Assembly: GCA_964458795.1 (NCBI GenBank) | Contig: CAYWJW010000072.1 | Span: 1-6,099, forward strand | Reading direction: 5' to 3' | Origin: JAJTHY01 sp964458795 | GTDB lineage: Bacteria > Pseudomonadota > Alphaproteobacteria > Rickettsiales > Midichloriaceae | DNA length: 6,099 bases | Part shown: positions 1 through 5,629 of the stretch, one piece after another | Position numbering within the stretch: the stretch's first letter is position 1 | Layout: every line of letters starts with the position of its first letter | The notes under the pieces: model-generated | Databases searched by the model: none | What the model was told of the DNA's origin: nothing | What the model saw: only the letters and a program-made list of their open reading frames with translations | Program-made: the position numbers and the translations under genes

Positions 1-1
1 T

Positions 2-103
2 CTGGCTGCAAATAATATTAAAAACAGCGGCTCGATACTGGCTGATAGCAAGGTGCTACTCAACGCCGATAATCTTACTATTTTGCATAGGGGACTTCCA
101 TAG
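2..103 (+). pseudogene. Filamentous haemagglutinin-like adhesin, 3' remnant of a broken gene
   Basis: The frame from base 2 reads as 33 residues before a TAG at 101-103 and is open at the left edge of the window. It contains NSGSILADSKVLLNADNLTI, which has the Asn-x-Gly-x-Ile and Leu-x-Ala-x-Asn-Leu-Thr periodicity of the beta-helical repeats of filamentous haemagglutinin and CdiA-type exoproteins. In that family these repeats form the long extracellular shaft of a protein exported by two-partner secretion. The haemagglutinin-like reading stops at about base 80, where a dispersed repeat starts; the last residues (LHRGLP) come from the repeat. I infer that the gene was interrupted or truncated at this junction. 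Only a few repeat units are visible, so the family call rests on pattern alone. Confidence 0.55.
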
Positions 104-157
104 ACAATGGTAAGTCAAGTATACTGATAAATATAGGATGAGAGGAGTGAAAAGATG
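80..157 (+). repeat. Dispersed repeat, copy 1 (promoter-like, possible IS end)
   Basis: The block starts with ATTTTGC, followed by GGACTTCCAT at 92-101. An 18-base spacer leads to TATACT at 120-125, then come ATAAATATA, GATGAGA and a strong ribosome-binding-like GAGGAG at 142-147 that precedes ATG at 155. The same order and spacing recur at 3887-3954 (minus) and 5163-5241 (plus). TTCCAT and TATACT are spaced like a weak -35 and a good -10. The ATG opens only a 9-residue reading frame (155-184, MKYLILSDL). This is consistent with the left end of an insertion sequence carrying its transposase promoter and start, with the rest deleted. That identity is inference. Confidence 0.6.
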
Positions 158-184
158 AAGTACCTAATTTTATCAGATCTTTAA
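155..184 (+). other. Nine-codon ORF behind a strong ribosome-binding site
   Basis: ATG at 155 follows GAGGAG by 7 bases and encodes MKYLILSDL before TAA. It sits at the downstream edge of repeat copy 1. Repeat copy 3 has the same AAAGATG at its edge, but there the frame closes after two codons (Met-Tyr-stop). The most economical reading is the stub of a deleted transposase start, or a leader peptide. Nothing shows that it is a functional gene. Confidence 0.25.
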
Positions 185-369
185 GTAAGTAATGTGTGCA
201 TAGTTCAAAGATATGTTACTAGGGTGCAAATATTGCACTAAGAATATGTTAAAAAATAAGCTAATAAATTGATATTAATATAACAATAGCATATAAAAAT
301 GCTGATACCAAAAAGAAGATTTAGGAATTCAGAAAAAGAAAAGTCAATGAGGAGATAATAAGGATTTCT
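158..369. other. AT-rich non-coding stretch with two small hairpins
   Basis: No convincing coding frame is seen between the repeat and the next haemagglutinin fragment; all frames carry frequent stops. Two short inverted repeats are visible. One is GTGCAA/TTGCAC at 224-229 and 233-238 with a 3-base loop. The other is AGCAT/ATGCT at 288-292 and 299-303 with a 6-base loop. Neither is followed by a T-run, so neither is called a terminator. The stretch is probably decayed remnant of the gene or element that lay here. Confidence 0.4.
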
Positions 370-624
370 GTGGTTAATAAAAAATATTTAAATCAGATAA
401 TTAATGCTTTTATTAACATTATCTTATCGATATTTGTATCCGTAGCCTTAGGAGCTCAGGGAGCAGTAGCGGTAGGTGCACAAAGTGGAGTTACCGCAGC
501 TGTTACTAGTACCACATCCGGAATTACCAAAAATGCTGTACAAGAGGGTAACCTTAAAAAAGGAATAAAAACAACTTGGGCTTTACCAGATAACATAAAA
601 AGCTGTAAGTATATCAAATTTTGA
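370..624 (+). pseudogene. Haemagglutinin C-proximal fragment (CdiA/FHA-like)
   Basis: This is an 84-residue frame with a possible GTG start at 370, preceded by AGGAT at 361-365; the frame is open further back to a TAG at 322. After a hydrophobic stretch (about residues 9-28) comes a Gly/Ala/Val-rich segment with GAQSGVTAAVTSTTSG followed by QEGNLKKGIK. This resembles the alanine-rich segment near the C-terminal part of large haemagglutinin/CdiA exoproteins, where a similar G-N-hydrophobic-x-K-A-hydrophobic-K pattern occurs. With the N-terminal-side fragment ending near base 80, both are probably parts of one degraded exoprotein gene. A small independent membrane protein is the alternative. 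It ends 30 bases before the transporter gene. Confidence 0.4.
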
Positions 625-654
625 TTACGATATATGTAGACACTAGAGGTTAAC

Positions 655-1560
655 TTGAGCTCAGGTAATAACCATACACATAATCACAGTCATGCCCCTT
701 CTGACTTTGGCAGGGCATTTTTTATTGGCATCTTACTTAATACTATCTTTATAATTGCCGAAATCATTTATGGGATATATGCCAATTCGCTTGCGTTACT
801 TGCGGAGGCGGGGCATAACGCTGGTGATGTGCTTGGTCTCTTCATGGCATGGGGAGCTATAATTCTTGCCAAACGTGCGCCATCTGACCGGTATACTTAC
901 GGATTGCAAAGTTCATCTATCATTGCTGCACTTGCTAATGCTGTATTATTACTCGTGACCTGCGGTGGCATAGGCTGGGAAGCCATACAGCGTATTATTG
1001 CAGAGCCTGTAGACACTTCCAGTACTACTGTAATGGTGGTAGCTGCTATAGGTGTTTTAGTTAATGGTGTTACGGCATGGTTATTCATGTCCGGTATTAA
1101 AGATGATCTAAACATAAGGGGAGCATTTTTACACATGGCTTCTGATGCTGCTATCTCTCTTGGCATAGTTATCACGAGTATAGTGATGCTTAATACTGGT
1201 TGGACATGGCTTGATCCACTAGCAAGTCTTGTTATTTCTATAATTATAGTGATCAGTACTTGGAGTTTGCTCAGAGATTCTATGGATCTTGCTCTTCACG
1301 CTACACCTAAGAATATCAACATCTCTAAAGTTAAAGCCTATATCACCGGCTTGAAAGGAGTTAAAGAGATGCACGACCTTCATATATGGGCGATTAGCAC
1401 TACTAACGCTGCGCTCTCAGTTCATCTTCTCATGCCAGGCGGTTACCCTGGAGATGCGTTTATTAAAGAAGTTACGGACACACTAGAGCATGACTTCAAA
1501 ATTGTGCATGCTACTATTCAAATTGAAGTTAGTGGAGAAGAGTGCAACCCTTGCACCTGA
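655..1560 (+). CDS. Cation diffusion facilitator (Zn/Co/Cd-type efflux transporter)
   Basis: This 301-residue protein matches the length and layout of CzcD/ZitB-type transporters, which export Zn2+ and related ions across the inner membrane by proton antiport. A His-rich N-terminus (HTHNHSH, residues 7-13) precedes about six membrane segments (roughly 20-42, 48-72, 86-105, 124-146, 160-179, 186-206). The paired metal-site motifs are EAGHNAGD in TM2 (E51, H54, D58) and HMASD in TM5 (H160, D164). The usual first Asp of the TM2 site is Glu here. The C-terminal cytoplasmic domain carries the family signature HDLHIW (240-245), and the protein ends in a Cys pair (ECNPC). The start is TTG: a stop at 637-639 precludes an earlier start, no in-frame ATG lies nearby, and AGAGG at 645-649 is 5 bases upstream. 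The exact metal cannot be read from sequence. Confidence 0.93.
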   Translation: MSSGNNHTHNHSHAPSDFGRAFFIGILLNTIFIIAEIIYGIYANSLALLAEAGHNAGDVLGLFMAWGAIILAKRAPSDRYTYGLQSSSIIAALANAVLLLVTCGGIGWEAIQRIIAEPVDTSSTTVMVVAAIGVLVNGVTAWLFMSGIKDDLNIRGAFLHMASDAAISLGIVITSIVMLNTGWTWLDPLASLVISIIIVISTWSLLRDSMDLALHATPKNINISKVKAYITGLKGVKEMHDLHIWAISTTNAALSVHLLMPGGYPGDAFIKEVTDTLEHDFKIVHATIQIEVSGEECNPCT

Positions 1561-1569
1561 TAAACTATT

Positions 1570-1730
1570 ATACCAAATCCCATAAATAATTAAGGGAATG
1601 CGCGATAGATTTTGGTTTTTTGGGAAGTCGCGGAATACCTATAATATTGTACATATTTTAGGTCTTCAGCGATAACTGAAAAAACCAAAAGATGAAGCGC
1701 ATTCCCTTAATTATTTATGAGTTTTGGTAT
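1570..1730. mobile_element. MITE-like element with 52-bp terminal inverted repeats
   Basis: Left arm 1570-1621 and right arm 1679-1730 are inverted copies matching at 45 of 52 positions by hand alignment. ATACCAAA is at both outer ends. A 23-base perfect block follows (1581-1603 against 1697-1719, reading CATAAATAATTAAGGG then AATGCGC). After a 6-base mismatched patch comes TTTTGGTTTTTT in both arms. The central 57 bases have no ORF but include a small hairpin, TTCAG/CTGAA. Both ends carry TA just outside CC/GG, as expected for elements that target TA dinucleotides (IS630/Tc1-like), although here TA is also part of the palindrome. It lies between convergent genes and would also fold into a long RNA hairpin. 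Its mobile origin is inferred from structure only. Confidence 0.65.
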
Positions 1731-1738
1731 TAGATGGT

Positions 1739-1777
1739 AAAAAGCCCAATCGCCTATAAAAAGTCAATCGGGCTTTG
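1739..1777 (-). terminator. Rho-independent terminator of the NTF2-like gene
   Basis: On the minus strand the DNA reads AAAGCCCGATTG, a 12-base loop region, then CGATTGGGCTTTTT. The stem has seven continuous pairs (AAAGCCC/GGGCTTT) extended by partly matched bases, and it is followed by a T5 run. It lies about 25 bases past the stop of the minus-strand gene at 1800. Read on the plus strand, the hairpin is followed only by TTTGATAG, so it would be weaker for the convergent transporter gene. Confidence 0.75.
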
Positions 1778-1799
1778 ATAGTAAATTATTTAGGGTTAC

Positions 1800-2573
1800 T
1801 TAAGCATTGGGCTTTTTAGGAAAAGCTCTACCAGCAAAGAAACCAATTGCAGCACCTATAAGAGTAACTATAGCGATCTTCATGCCACCACCTGAGTGTT
1901 TTGCTGGCTCTGACTCTGCTGATGCTTGTAGATCTGTTTCTTCTTGGGCTACAATTTTCCAAGCATTGTCTTCATATTTAACCACTGTAAGTCCATACAT
2001 TTTGGCTTTAGGAGTTGTTTGCCCTTCTTCAAACATATTATAATATGAGCCAATAACAGCCACACCTGGAGCTAACTCTTTTACCATATCAACTTGCGCT
2101 GTTACAGTATGCCTTTTAGGGTCAGCAAAGATATTAACTAACTCTTTTCTAAGCTCATCAGAATCTTTTACGATGCTACCTTTAGCTTTAACTGCCAAGA
2201 AACCATCTTTTGAGAAGGTAGAAACTATATCTTCAACTTCTTTGTTGTTAAAATGGTTGACGAGTTTATCAATAATAGTCCCATCAGGTTTTGGAGCTTC
2301 CAATATTACGGCAACTGGAGCAGATACGCCACCATGTTCTATGGTTACAGAAGTCGAGCTCTGTGGAGAGGTATCATACCCACTAGCCGCTGGAACAGCA
2401 TTATGCTCACCCATTGAATCCGTTGTCATAGGAGCTTTTGGAGTCTCAGCAGGTTGTGTTTGATTTGTAGCATCATTCGGTGTGCTGACAGCGCTTTGTG
2501 CAGAGACTGCAGTTGCACCTGAAACTATTGCAGCTCCTAATAGAACTGCTGATAGCATTGTTTTTTTTCTCAT
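1800..2573 (-). CDS. Secreted, C-terminally anchored NTF2/SnoaL-like protein
   Basis: The 257-residue product has an N-terminal signal peptide (MRKK, then a hydrophobic core, likely cleaved after AVSA near residue 25). A Ser/Thr/Pro/Gln-rich linker spans about 26-95. Residues about 98-217 resemble the NTF2-like fold of SnoaL/DUF4440 proteins: IIDKLVNHFNNKEVEDIVSTF near the start, and the typical ending GLTVVKYEDNAWKIVAQEET. The C-terminus has a Gly-zipper-like membrane helix (about 231-249, IGAAIGFFAGR) followed by basic residues. I infer a periplasmic domain held in the inner membrane with a short cytoplasmic tail. No catalytic residues can be assigned, and NTF2-like proteins range from enzymes to binding domains, so the function is unknown. 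GAGG five bases before ATG supports the start. Confidence 0.8.
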   Translation of the reverse strand: MRKKTMLSAVLLGAAIVSGATAVSAQSAVSTPNDATNQTQPAETPKAPMTTDSMGEHNAVPAASGYDTSPQSSTSVTIEHGGVSAPVAVILEAPKPDGTIIDKLVNHFNNKEVEDIVSTFSKDGFLAVKAKGSIVKDSDELRKELVNIFADPKRHTVTAQVDMVKELAPGVAVIGSYYNMFEEGQTTPKAKMYGLTVVKYEDNAWKIVAQEETDLQASAESEPAKHSGGGMKIAIVTLIGAAIGFFAGRAFPKKPNA

Positions 2574-2674
2574 TTTGTCCTCAAAAAAATTAGTATCTAT
2601 AACGTATATTAATACTTACACCATAATGCTAATATGTCTATAATCATTTTTTCAATATTTGCCATCATGGTTTA

Positions 2675-3829
2675 TTAGGTTCTGAGTGCCTTAAGAGCTG
2701 GTAGATCAAAAGATTCCAACCATTCTAAAAAGGCGCCGCCGGAGCTAGAAAGATAGGAGAATTTTGGTGGGTTGTCTAACTCGTTAATCAAAGCTAGAGT
2801 ATCTCCTCCACCAAGTATACTCTGAATATCTTTCAACTCTCCAATTGCTTTTGCAAGCGCGAGACTTGCTTTTGCAAAACGAGGATCTTCATAATAACCA
2901 AGCGGTCCATTCCAAAGCAACAGCTTTGCACGCTTTATATAACCCATAAAGATTGCTACTGATTTAGGTCCTATATCAAGAGCCTTGGCTCCGGGTGGCA
3001 AAGATCCAACCTCAAATATCTTTGAGTCTCCACCTATCTCGCATACTAGGTCGACAGGCAGAATAAGCTTATCTTCATGAAGCTTATAAAACTGTGCAGC
3101 TTGCTCCACAAATTCCTCTTCTACAAATGAGTTTGCCATATCAAACCCTAGTGCTTTCAAGAAGGTATTCGCCATTGCACCCCCGATTATAAGCTGATCA
3201 GCAGTTTCTACAAGTGAATGGAGCACCTTGAATTTGGTAGAAACCTTAAGACCAGCAATTATAATAACTTTGGGCGATAACTTTGGATCCACGGATTTTT
3301 GTAGATTCTCAAGCTCTGTCTTTAGCGCAAACCCCGGATAGGCAGTGATAAACTTAGTGATTGCGCACATGGACGCATGCTCGCGATGACTGCTCGGGAA
3401 AGCATCATTCACATAAATATCTCCAAAACCAGATAGATATTTTGCAAACTCCGCATCATTGCTCTCCTCACCCTTATAAAACCTTAAGTTCTCAAGCAGC
3501 AATATTTCTCCTGCCTTCAAATCAAAACTTGTTTGCACGGCAGATGGCGCATGTAAATCTTCTATAAATAGCACTTTAGATTTATAAGCTTTCTCGAGTA
3601 CTGGTACTAAGAATTTAAGCGAGTACTTATCACTCGCGATACCTTTAGGGCGACCAAAATGGCTGATCAAGATTATCTTAGCTCCCTGGTTTTTTAGATA
3701 CTCTATCGTAGGTAATATCTGAGTTATCCTGGTTAAATCAGTGATCTCACCATTGTGCATAGGCACATCAAAGCACGTACGCAGTAAAACCCTAACGCCT
3801 TTCAAATTAATGTTCTTTAAGTCTCGCAT
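2675..3829 (-). CDS. pgk: Phosphoglycerate kinase with altered substrate motif
   Basis: This protein interconverts 1,3-bisphosphoglycerate plus ADP and 3-phosphoglycerate plus ATP in the cytoplasm (glycolysis/gluconeogenesis). Its 384 residues are close to the usual 390-400. Family landmarks appear in order: TDLTRI (R34), SHFGRPKG (H57, R60), LENLRF (R116), NDAF and HREHAS (R149), AGLKVSTK (K195, K199), GGAMANTFL, LPVD, WNGPLGYYE (E314), the nucleotide-loop GGGDT (340-344) and SSGGAFLE. The normally conserved R-x-D-x-N-x-P signature reads RTCFDVP, so the Asp and Asn that contact 3-phosphoglycerate in known structures are Cys19 and Asp21. The rest of the fold looks intact. The ATG is preceded by GGATGAG. 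Repeat copy 2 lies about 57 bases upstream in the same orientation and may supply the promoter. About 100 bases separate its stop from the NTF2-like gene. Confidence 0.95.
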   Translation of the reverse strand: MRDLKNINLKGVRVLLRTCFDVPMHNGEITDLTRITQILPTIEYLKNQGAKIILISHFGRPKGIASDKYSLKFLVPVLEKAYKSKVLFIEDLHAPSAVQTSFDLKAGEILLLENLRFYKGEESNDAEFAKYLSGFGDIYVNDAFPSSHREHASMCAITKFITAYPGFALKTELENLQKSVDPKLSPKVIIIAGLKVSTKFKVLHSLVETADQLIIGGAMANTFLKALGFDMANSFVEEEFVEQAAQFYKLHEDKLILPVDLVCEIGGDSKIFEVGSLPPGAKALDIGPKSVAIFMGYIKRAKLLLWNGPLGYYEDPRFAKASLALAKAIGELKDIQSILGGGDTLALINELDNPPKFSYLSSSGGAFLEWLESFDLPALKALRT

Positions 3830-3886
3830 AACTCATCCATATATGACAAGGGGTTGTAACTGCGGCTCATATTACCACAATAAGCA

Positions 3887-3954
3887 CACCTATCTCATCT
3901 TATAGTTACTAGTATACTTGACTATTTTGGCCGATGGAAGTCCCTCAGCAAAAT
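3887..3954 (-). repeat. Dispersed repeat, copy 2, upstream of pgk
   Basis: Read on the minus strand: ATTTTGC, then GGACTTCCAT (3943-3934), a 17-base spacer ending AGTCAAG, then TATACT (3916-3911), and finally ATAAGATGAGATAGGTG. AGTCAAGTATACT is identical to copy 1 over 13 bases, and the TTCCAT-to-TATACT distance differs by one base. The element sits between the end of tadA and the start of pgk and points toward pgk. TTCCAT/TATACT have promoter-like spacing, so it may drive pgk. Confidence 0.65.
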
Positions 3955-3988
3955 AAAGTTTAGCTAAATTCTGCAAAACTAGTACACA

Positions 3989-4438
3989 TCAGCGCTTAGC
4001 TTTAAAGAACTCCTTAAGAACATTCCCGCATTCATCCGCCATGATGCCACCAAAAATTTCTGGGCGATGGAAGCAGGTTGGTTGGTTATAGAGCCTGGGG
4101 CCATTTTCAACTGCGCCAGCCTTGAAGTCTGAAGCACCAAAGTAAAGTCTGCGAATCCGCGCATAGGAGATGGCTTGAGCGCACATAGGGCATGGTTCCA
4201 GTGTCACGTAAAGATCACACTTTTCAAGCCTAGCTGCGCCTAAAATTCGGGCAGCTTCGCGTATCGCAATGATCTCAGCATGAGCGGTGGGGTCGTACTC
4301 GGTTATGGTGAGGTTATGTGCTGAGGATATTATCTGTCCATCCAGCGTGATTACGGCCCCTACAGGAACTTCATCCGCAATGGCTGCAGAATTGGCTCTC
4401 TCAAGCGCGAGTGTCATAAAATGATTATTTAGCATCAT
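3989..4438 (-). CDS. tadA: tRNA adenosine(34) deaminase
   Basis: TadA converts A34 to inosine in the anticodon of tRNA-Arg(ACG), an essential wobble modification in most bacteria. The 149-residue product has the full zinc-dependent deaminase signature: HAE at 53-55 (zinc-ligand His and catalytic Glu) and PCPMC at 82-86 (two zinc-ligand Cys). It also has N42 in the AHN motif and the C-terminal NGPRLYNQP then HRPEIFGGI region typical of TadA rather than cytidine or guanine deaminases. Two adjacent ATG codons open the gene; no clear Shine-Dalgarno precedes them. A TATAAT (4470-4465, minus) 27 bases upstream suggests a short leader. It is divergent from the sugar transferase gene and is followed by pgk on the same strand after 160 bases that contain repeat copy 2. 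Confidence 0.95.
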   Translation of the reverse strand: MMLNNHFMTLALERANSAAIADEVPVGAVITLDGQIISSAHNLTITEYDPTAHAEIIAIREAARILGAARLEKCDLYVTLEPCPMCAQAISYARIRRLYFGASDFKAGAVENGPRLYNQPTCFHRPEIFGGIMADECGNVLKEFFKAKR

Positions 4439-4464
4439 TTGTTATTCATTTTACTAATTTGTCA

Positions 4465-4472
4465 ATTATACT
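4465..4472. promoter_or_regulatory. Overlapping divergent -10 elements for tadA and the sugar transferase
   Basis: The 55-base gap between two divergent genes contains ATTATACT. On the minus strand bases 4470-4465 read TATAAT, a consensus -10, 27 bases before the tadA start. On the plus strand 4467-4472 read TATACT, a good -10 for the sugar transferase, 22 bases before its first ATG. No strong -35 is seen for either. If both are used, the polymerases would compete for the same few bases. Confidence 0.45.
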
Positions 4473-4493
4473 ATAAGTCTATCGGATTCTGTA

Positions 4494-5105
4494 ATGATTT
4501 TATATATTGGTATGAAAAGTGTGTTTGACTATATCATTGCAGTCCTAGTTCTTGCGTTATTCTCCCCACTTCTGTTGTTGGTGGCGCTTGCAATTAAGCT
4601 GGATAGTAAGGGGCCCGTATTCTACTTGCAAAATAGGGTTGGCAAGGGGGGGAAAGAATTTAAGATTATAAAATTCCGTACGATGAATAAATCCATGGGA
4701 AACGGACTTACCTCTGGTCTTGCAGATCCTAGGATAACAAGGGTAGGACGCATAATTAGAAAGATGCATCTAGATGAGTTCACTCAGCTTATCAACGTGT
4801 TAAAAGGGGACATGTCTCTAGTAGGTCCTCGTCCGGAGATTTTAGAATTTACAAAACACTATCCAAAATTATGGAGTGTAGTGCTTATGTGTAAACCTGG
4901 TATTACAGGGCTGGCAGCTTTAAAATGTGCCGATTACGAATATGCAACTCTTGCGAAAACTGGCCGACCAGAACAAGTTTATATTAAAAAAATCCTTCCA
5001 AAAAAATTACGCTACGATGCATTTTATGTGGCAAAACGGAGCATTGGCTTTGATATGTTAATTATTTTTTGGACTATTAAACGGTTACTAGTAAATATTT
5101 TTTAA
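4494..5105 (+). CDS. Undecaprenyl-phosphate sugar phosphotransferase (PglC/WcaJ-type)
   Basis: This is a bacterial sugar transferase-family enzyme. It moves a phospho-sugar from a UDP-sugar to undecaprenyl phosphate at the inner membrane, starting assembly of a lipid-linked glycan (O-antigen, capsule or glycoprotein glycan). The protein is the minimal monotopic form, about 200 residues: one N-terminal hydrophobic re-entrant helix (about 11-34 with SP at 24-25), GPVFYLQNRVGKGGKEF, KFRTM (60-64), the catalytic Asp-Glu pair D94-E95 in LDEFTQLINVLKGDMS, and LVGPRPE (109-115). The common Leu-Pro after the dyad is Phe-Thr here. The start may be Met7 at 4512, where typical family members begin (MKSVFDYI); neither ATG has a clear ribosome-binding site. 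No other glycan genes are in the window, so the sugar is unknown. Confidence 0.92.
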   Translation: MILYIGMKSVFDYIIAVLVLALFSPLLLLVALAIKLDSKGPVFYLQNRVGKGGKEFKIIKFRTMNKSMGNGLTSGLADPRITRVGRIIRKMHLDEFTQLINVLKGDMSLVGPRPEILEFTKHYPKLWSVVLMCKPGITGLAALKCADYEYATLAKTGRPEQVYIKKILPKKLRYDAFYVAKRSIGFDMLIIFWTIKRLLVNIF

Positions 5106-5162
5106 CATTTATTTCATCAATACGCTACGCTTCGCAATATATGGGGGATATAGCCGAGAAAA

Positions 5163-5241
5163 ATTTTTTATAAGAGGACTTCCATAACCCTGTTTTAGTG
5201 TGATATATTAATAAATATAAGATCAGATAAGTGTAAAGATG
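5163..5241 (+). repeat. Dispersed repeat, copy 3, upstream of trxA
   Basis: This is the most diverged of three related blocks: ATTTTTTATAAG, GGACTTCCAT at 5176-5185, an 18-base spacer, TATATT at 5204-5209, then ATAAATATAAGATCAGATAAGTG and AAAGATG. The order and spacing match copies 1 and 2, and the end (AGTG-N-AAAGATG) matches copy 1. It points toward trxA, whose start is about 65 bases beyond it. A separate TATAAT closer to trxA may be the main promoter, so this copy need not be active. Confidence 0.6.
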
Positions 5242-5250
5242 TATTAACAC

Positions 5251-5279
5251 TTTCAGTATATAACATTTTATTATATAAT
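5251..5279 (+). promoter_or_regulatory. Probable trxA promoter
   Basis: A consensus -10 TATAAT is at 5274-5279, with a weak -35 TTTCAG at 5251-5256 separated by 17 bases. The predicted start of transcription near 5286 would give a leader of about 20 bases, which contains the trxA ribosome-binding site. Confidence 0.45.
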
Positions 5280-5305
5280 TAGGAAAATAATATGGAGATT
5301 TACTA

Positions 5306-5629
5306 GTGACTATTTATAACTTCACAGATGAAAATTTTGAACAAAAAGTTACTAAAGCAGATGGCTATGTTTTAGTGGATTTCTGGGCCGAATGGTGTGG
5401 CCCATGCCGACAGCTCGGGCCTGTGGTTGAGGAGTTTGCAGCTGAAATGATTGGCAAGCTTAGAGTGGGCAAGATGAATGTAGATGAAAGCCCAGAAACC
5501 CCAACCAAGTACGGAATAAGGGGGATACCAACTTTGATACTATTTAAAGATGGTAAGCAAATTTCTGTCAAAGTTGGCGCTATGTCGAAAGCAGTTCTTG
5601 CTGAATGGGTTAAATCGGAAATCAAATAA
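5306..5629 (+). CDS. trxA: Thioredoxin
   Basis: This is a cytoplasmic dithiol/disulfide oxidoreductase that passes electrons from thioredoxin reductase to ribonucleotide reductase and other targets. The 107-residue product is a single complete thioredoxin fold. It has the active site WCGPC (C31, C34), the buried Asp of VDFWA (D25), the cis-proline of GIPT (P75) and the C-terminal GAMSKAVLAEWV helix. There is no signal peptide. The start is GTG, with GGAG 8 bases upstream; an ATG at 5292 is followed by an in-frame TAG four codons later and is excluded. The stop TAA is immediately followed by the GTG of the next gene in the same reading frame, so the two are almost certainly cotranscribed. Confidence 0.96.
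   Translation: MTIYNFTDENFEQKVTKADGYVLVDFWAEWCGPCRQLGPVVEEFAAEMIGKLRVGKMNVDESPETPTKYGIRGIPTLILFKDGKQISVKVGAMSKAVLAEWVKSEIK

Noticed and set aside
897..1175. 92-codon minus-strand ORF inside the transporter gene
   Set aside because: It is antisense to a strongly conserved transporter frame; its product has no recognisable domain and a composition expected of a shadow frame.
1807..2463. Two plus-strand ORFs (1807-2043 and 2173-2463) opposite the NTF2-like gene
   Set aside because: Both lie wholly within the minus-strand gene, which has a signal peptide, domain, ribosome-binding site and terminator; the plus frames have none of these.
3361..3567. 68-codon plus-strand ORF within pgk
   Set aside because: It is antisense to conserved Pgk residues, and its His/Cys-rich product is what reverse reading of these codons gives.
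3950..3985. Possible tadA terminator (AGTTT...AAACT on the minus strand)
   Set aside because: The stem is only about five A/T-rich pairs with a long loop, which is too weak to support a terminator.
3979..4164. 61-codon minus-strand ORF overlapping the 3' part of tadA in another frame
   Set aside because: tadA has all catalytic motifs across this stretch; the other frame shows no family features.
4557..4769. 70-codon minus-strand ORF in the sugar transferase gene
   Set aside because: It is a shadow of a gene whose plus-strand frame holds the KFRTM and DE motifs.
5122..5140. ACGCT-ACGCT-TCGC mini-repeat after the sugar transferase gene, considered as a terminator
   Set aside because: No stable stem followed by a T-run could be drawn; it is too short to call a repeat element from one copy.
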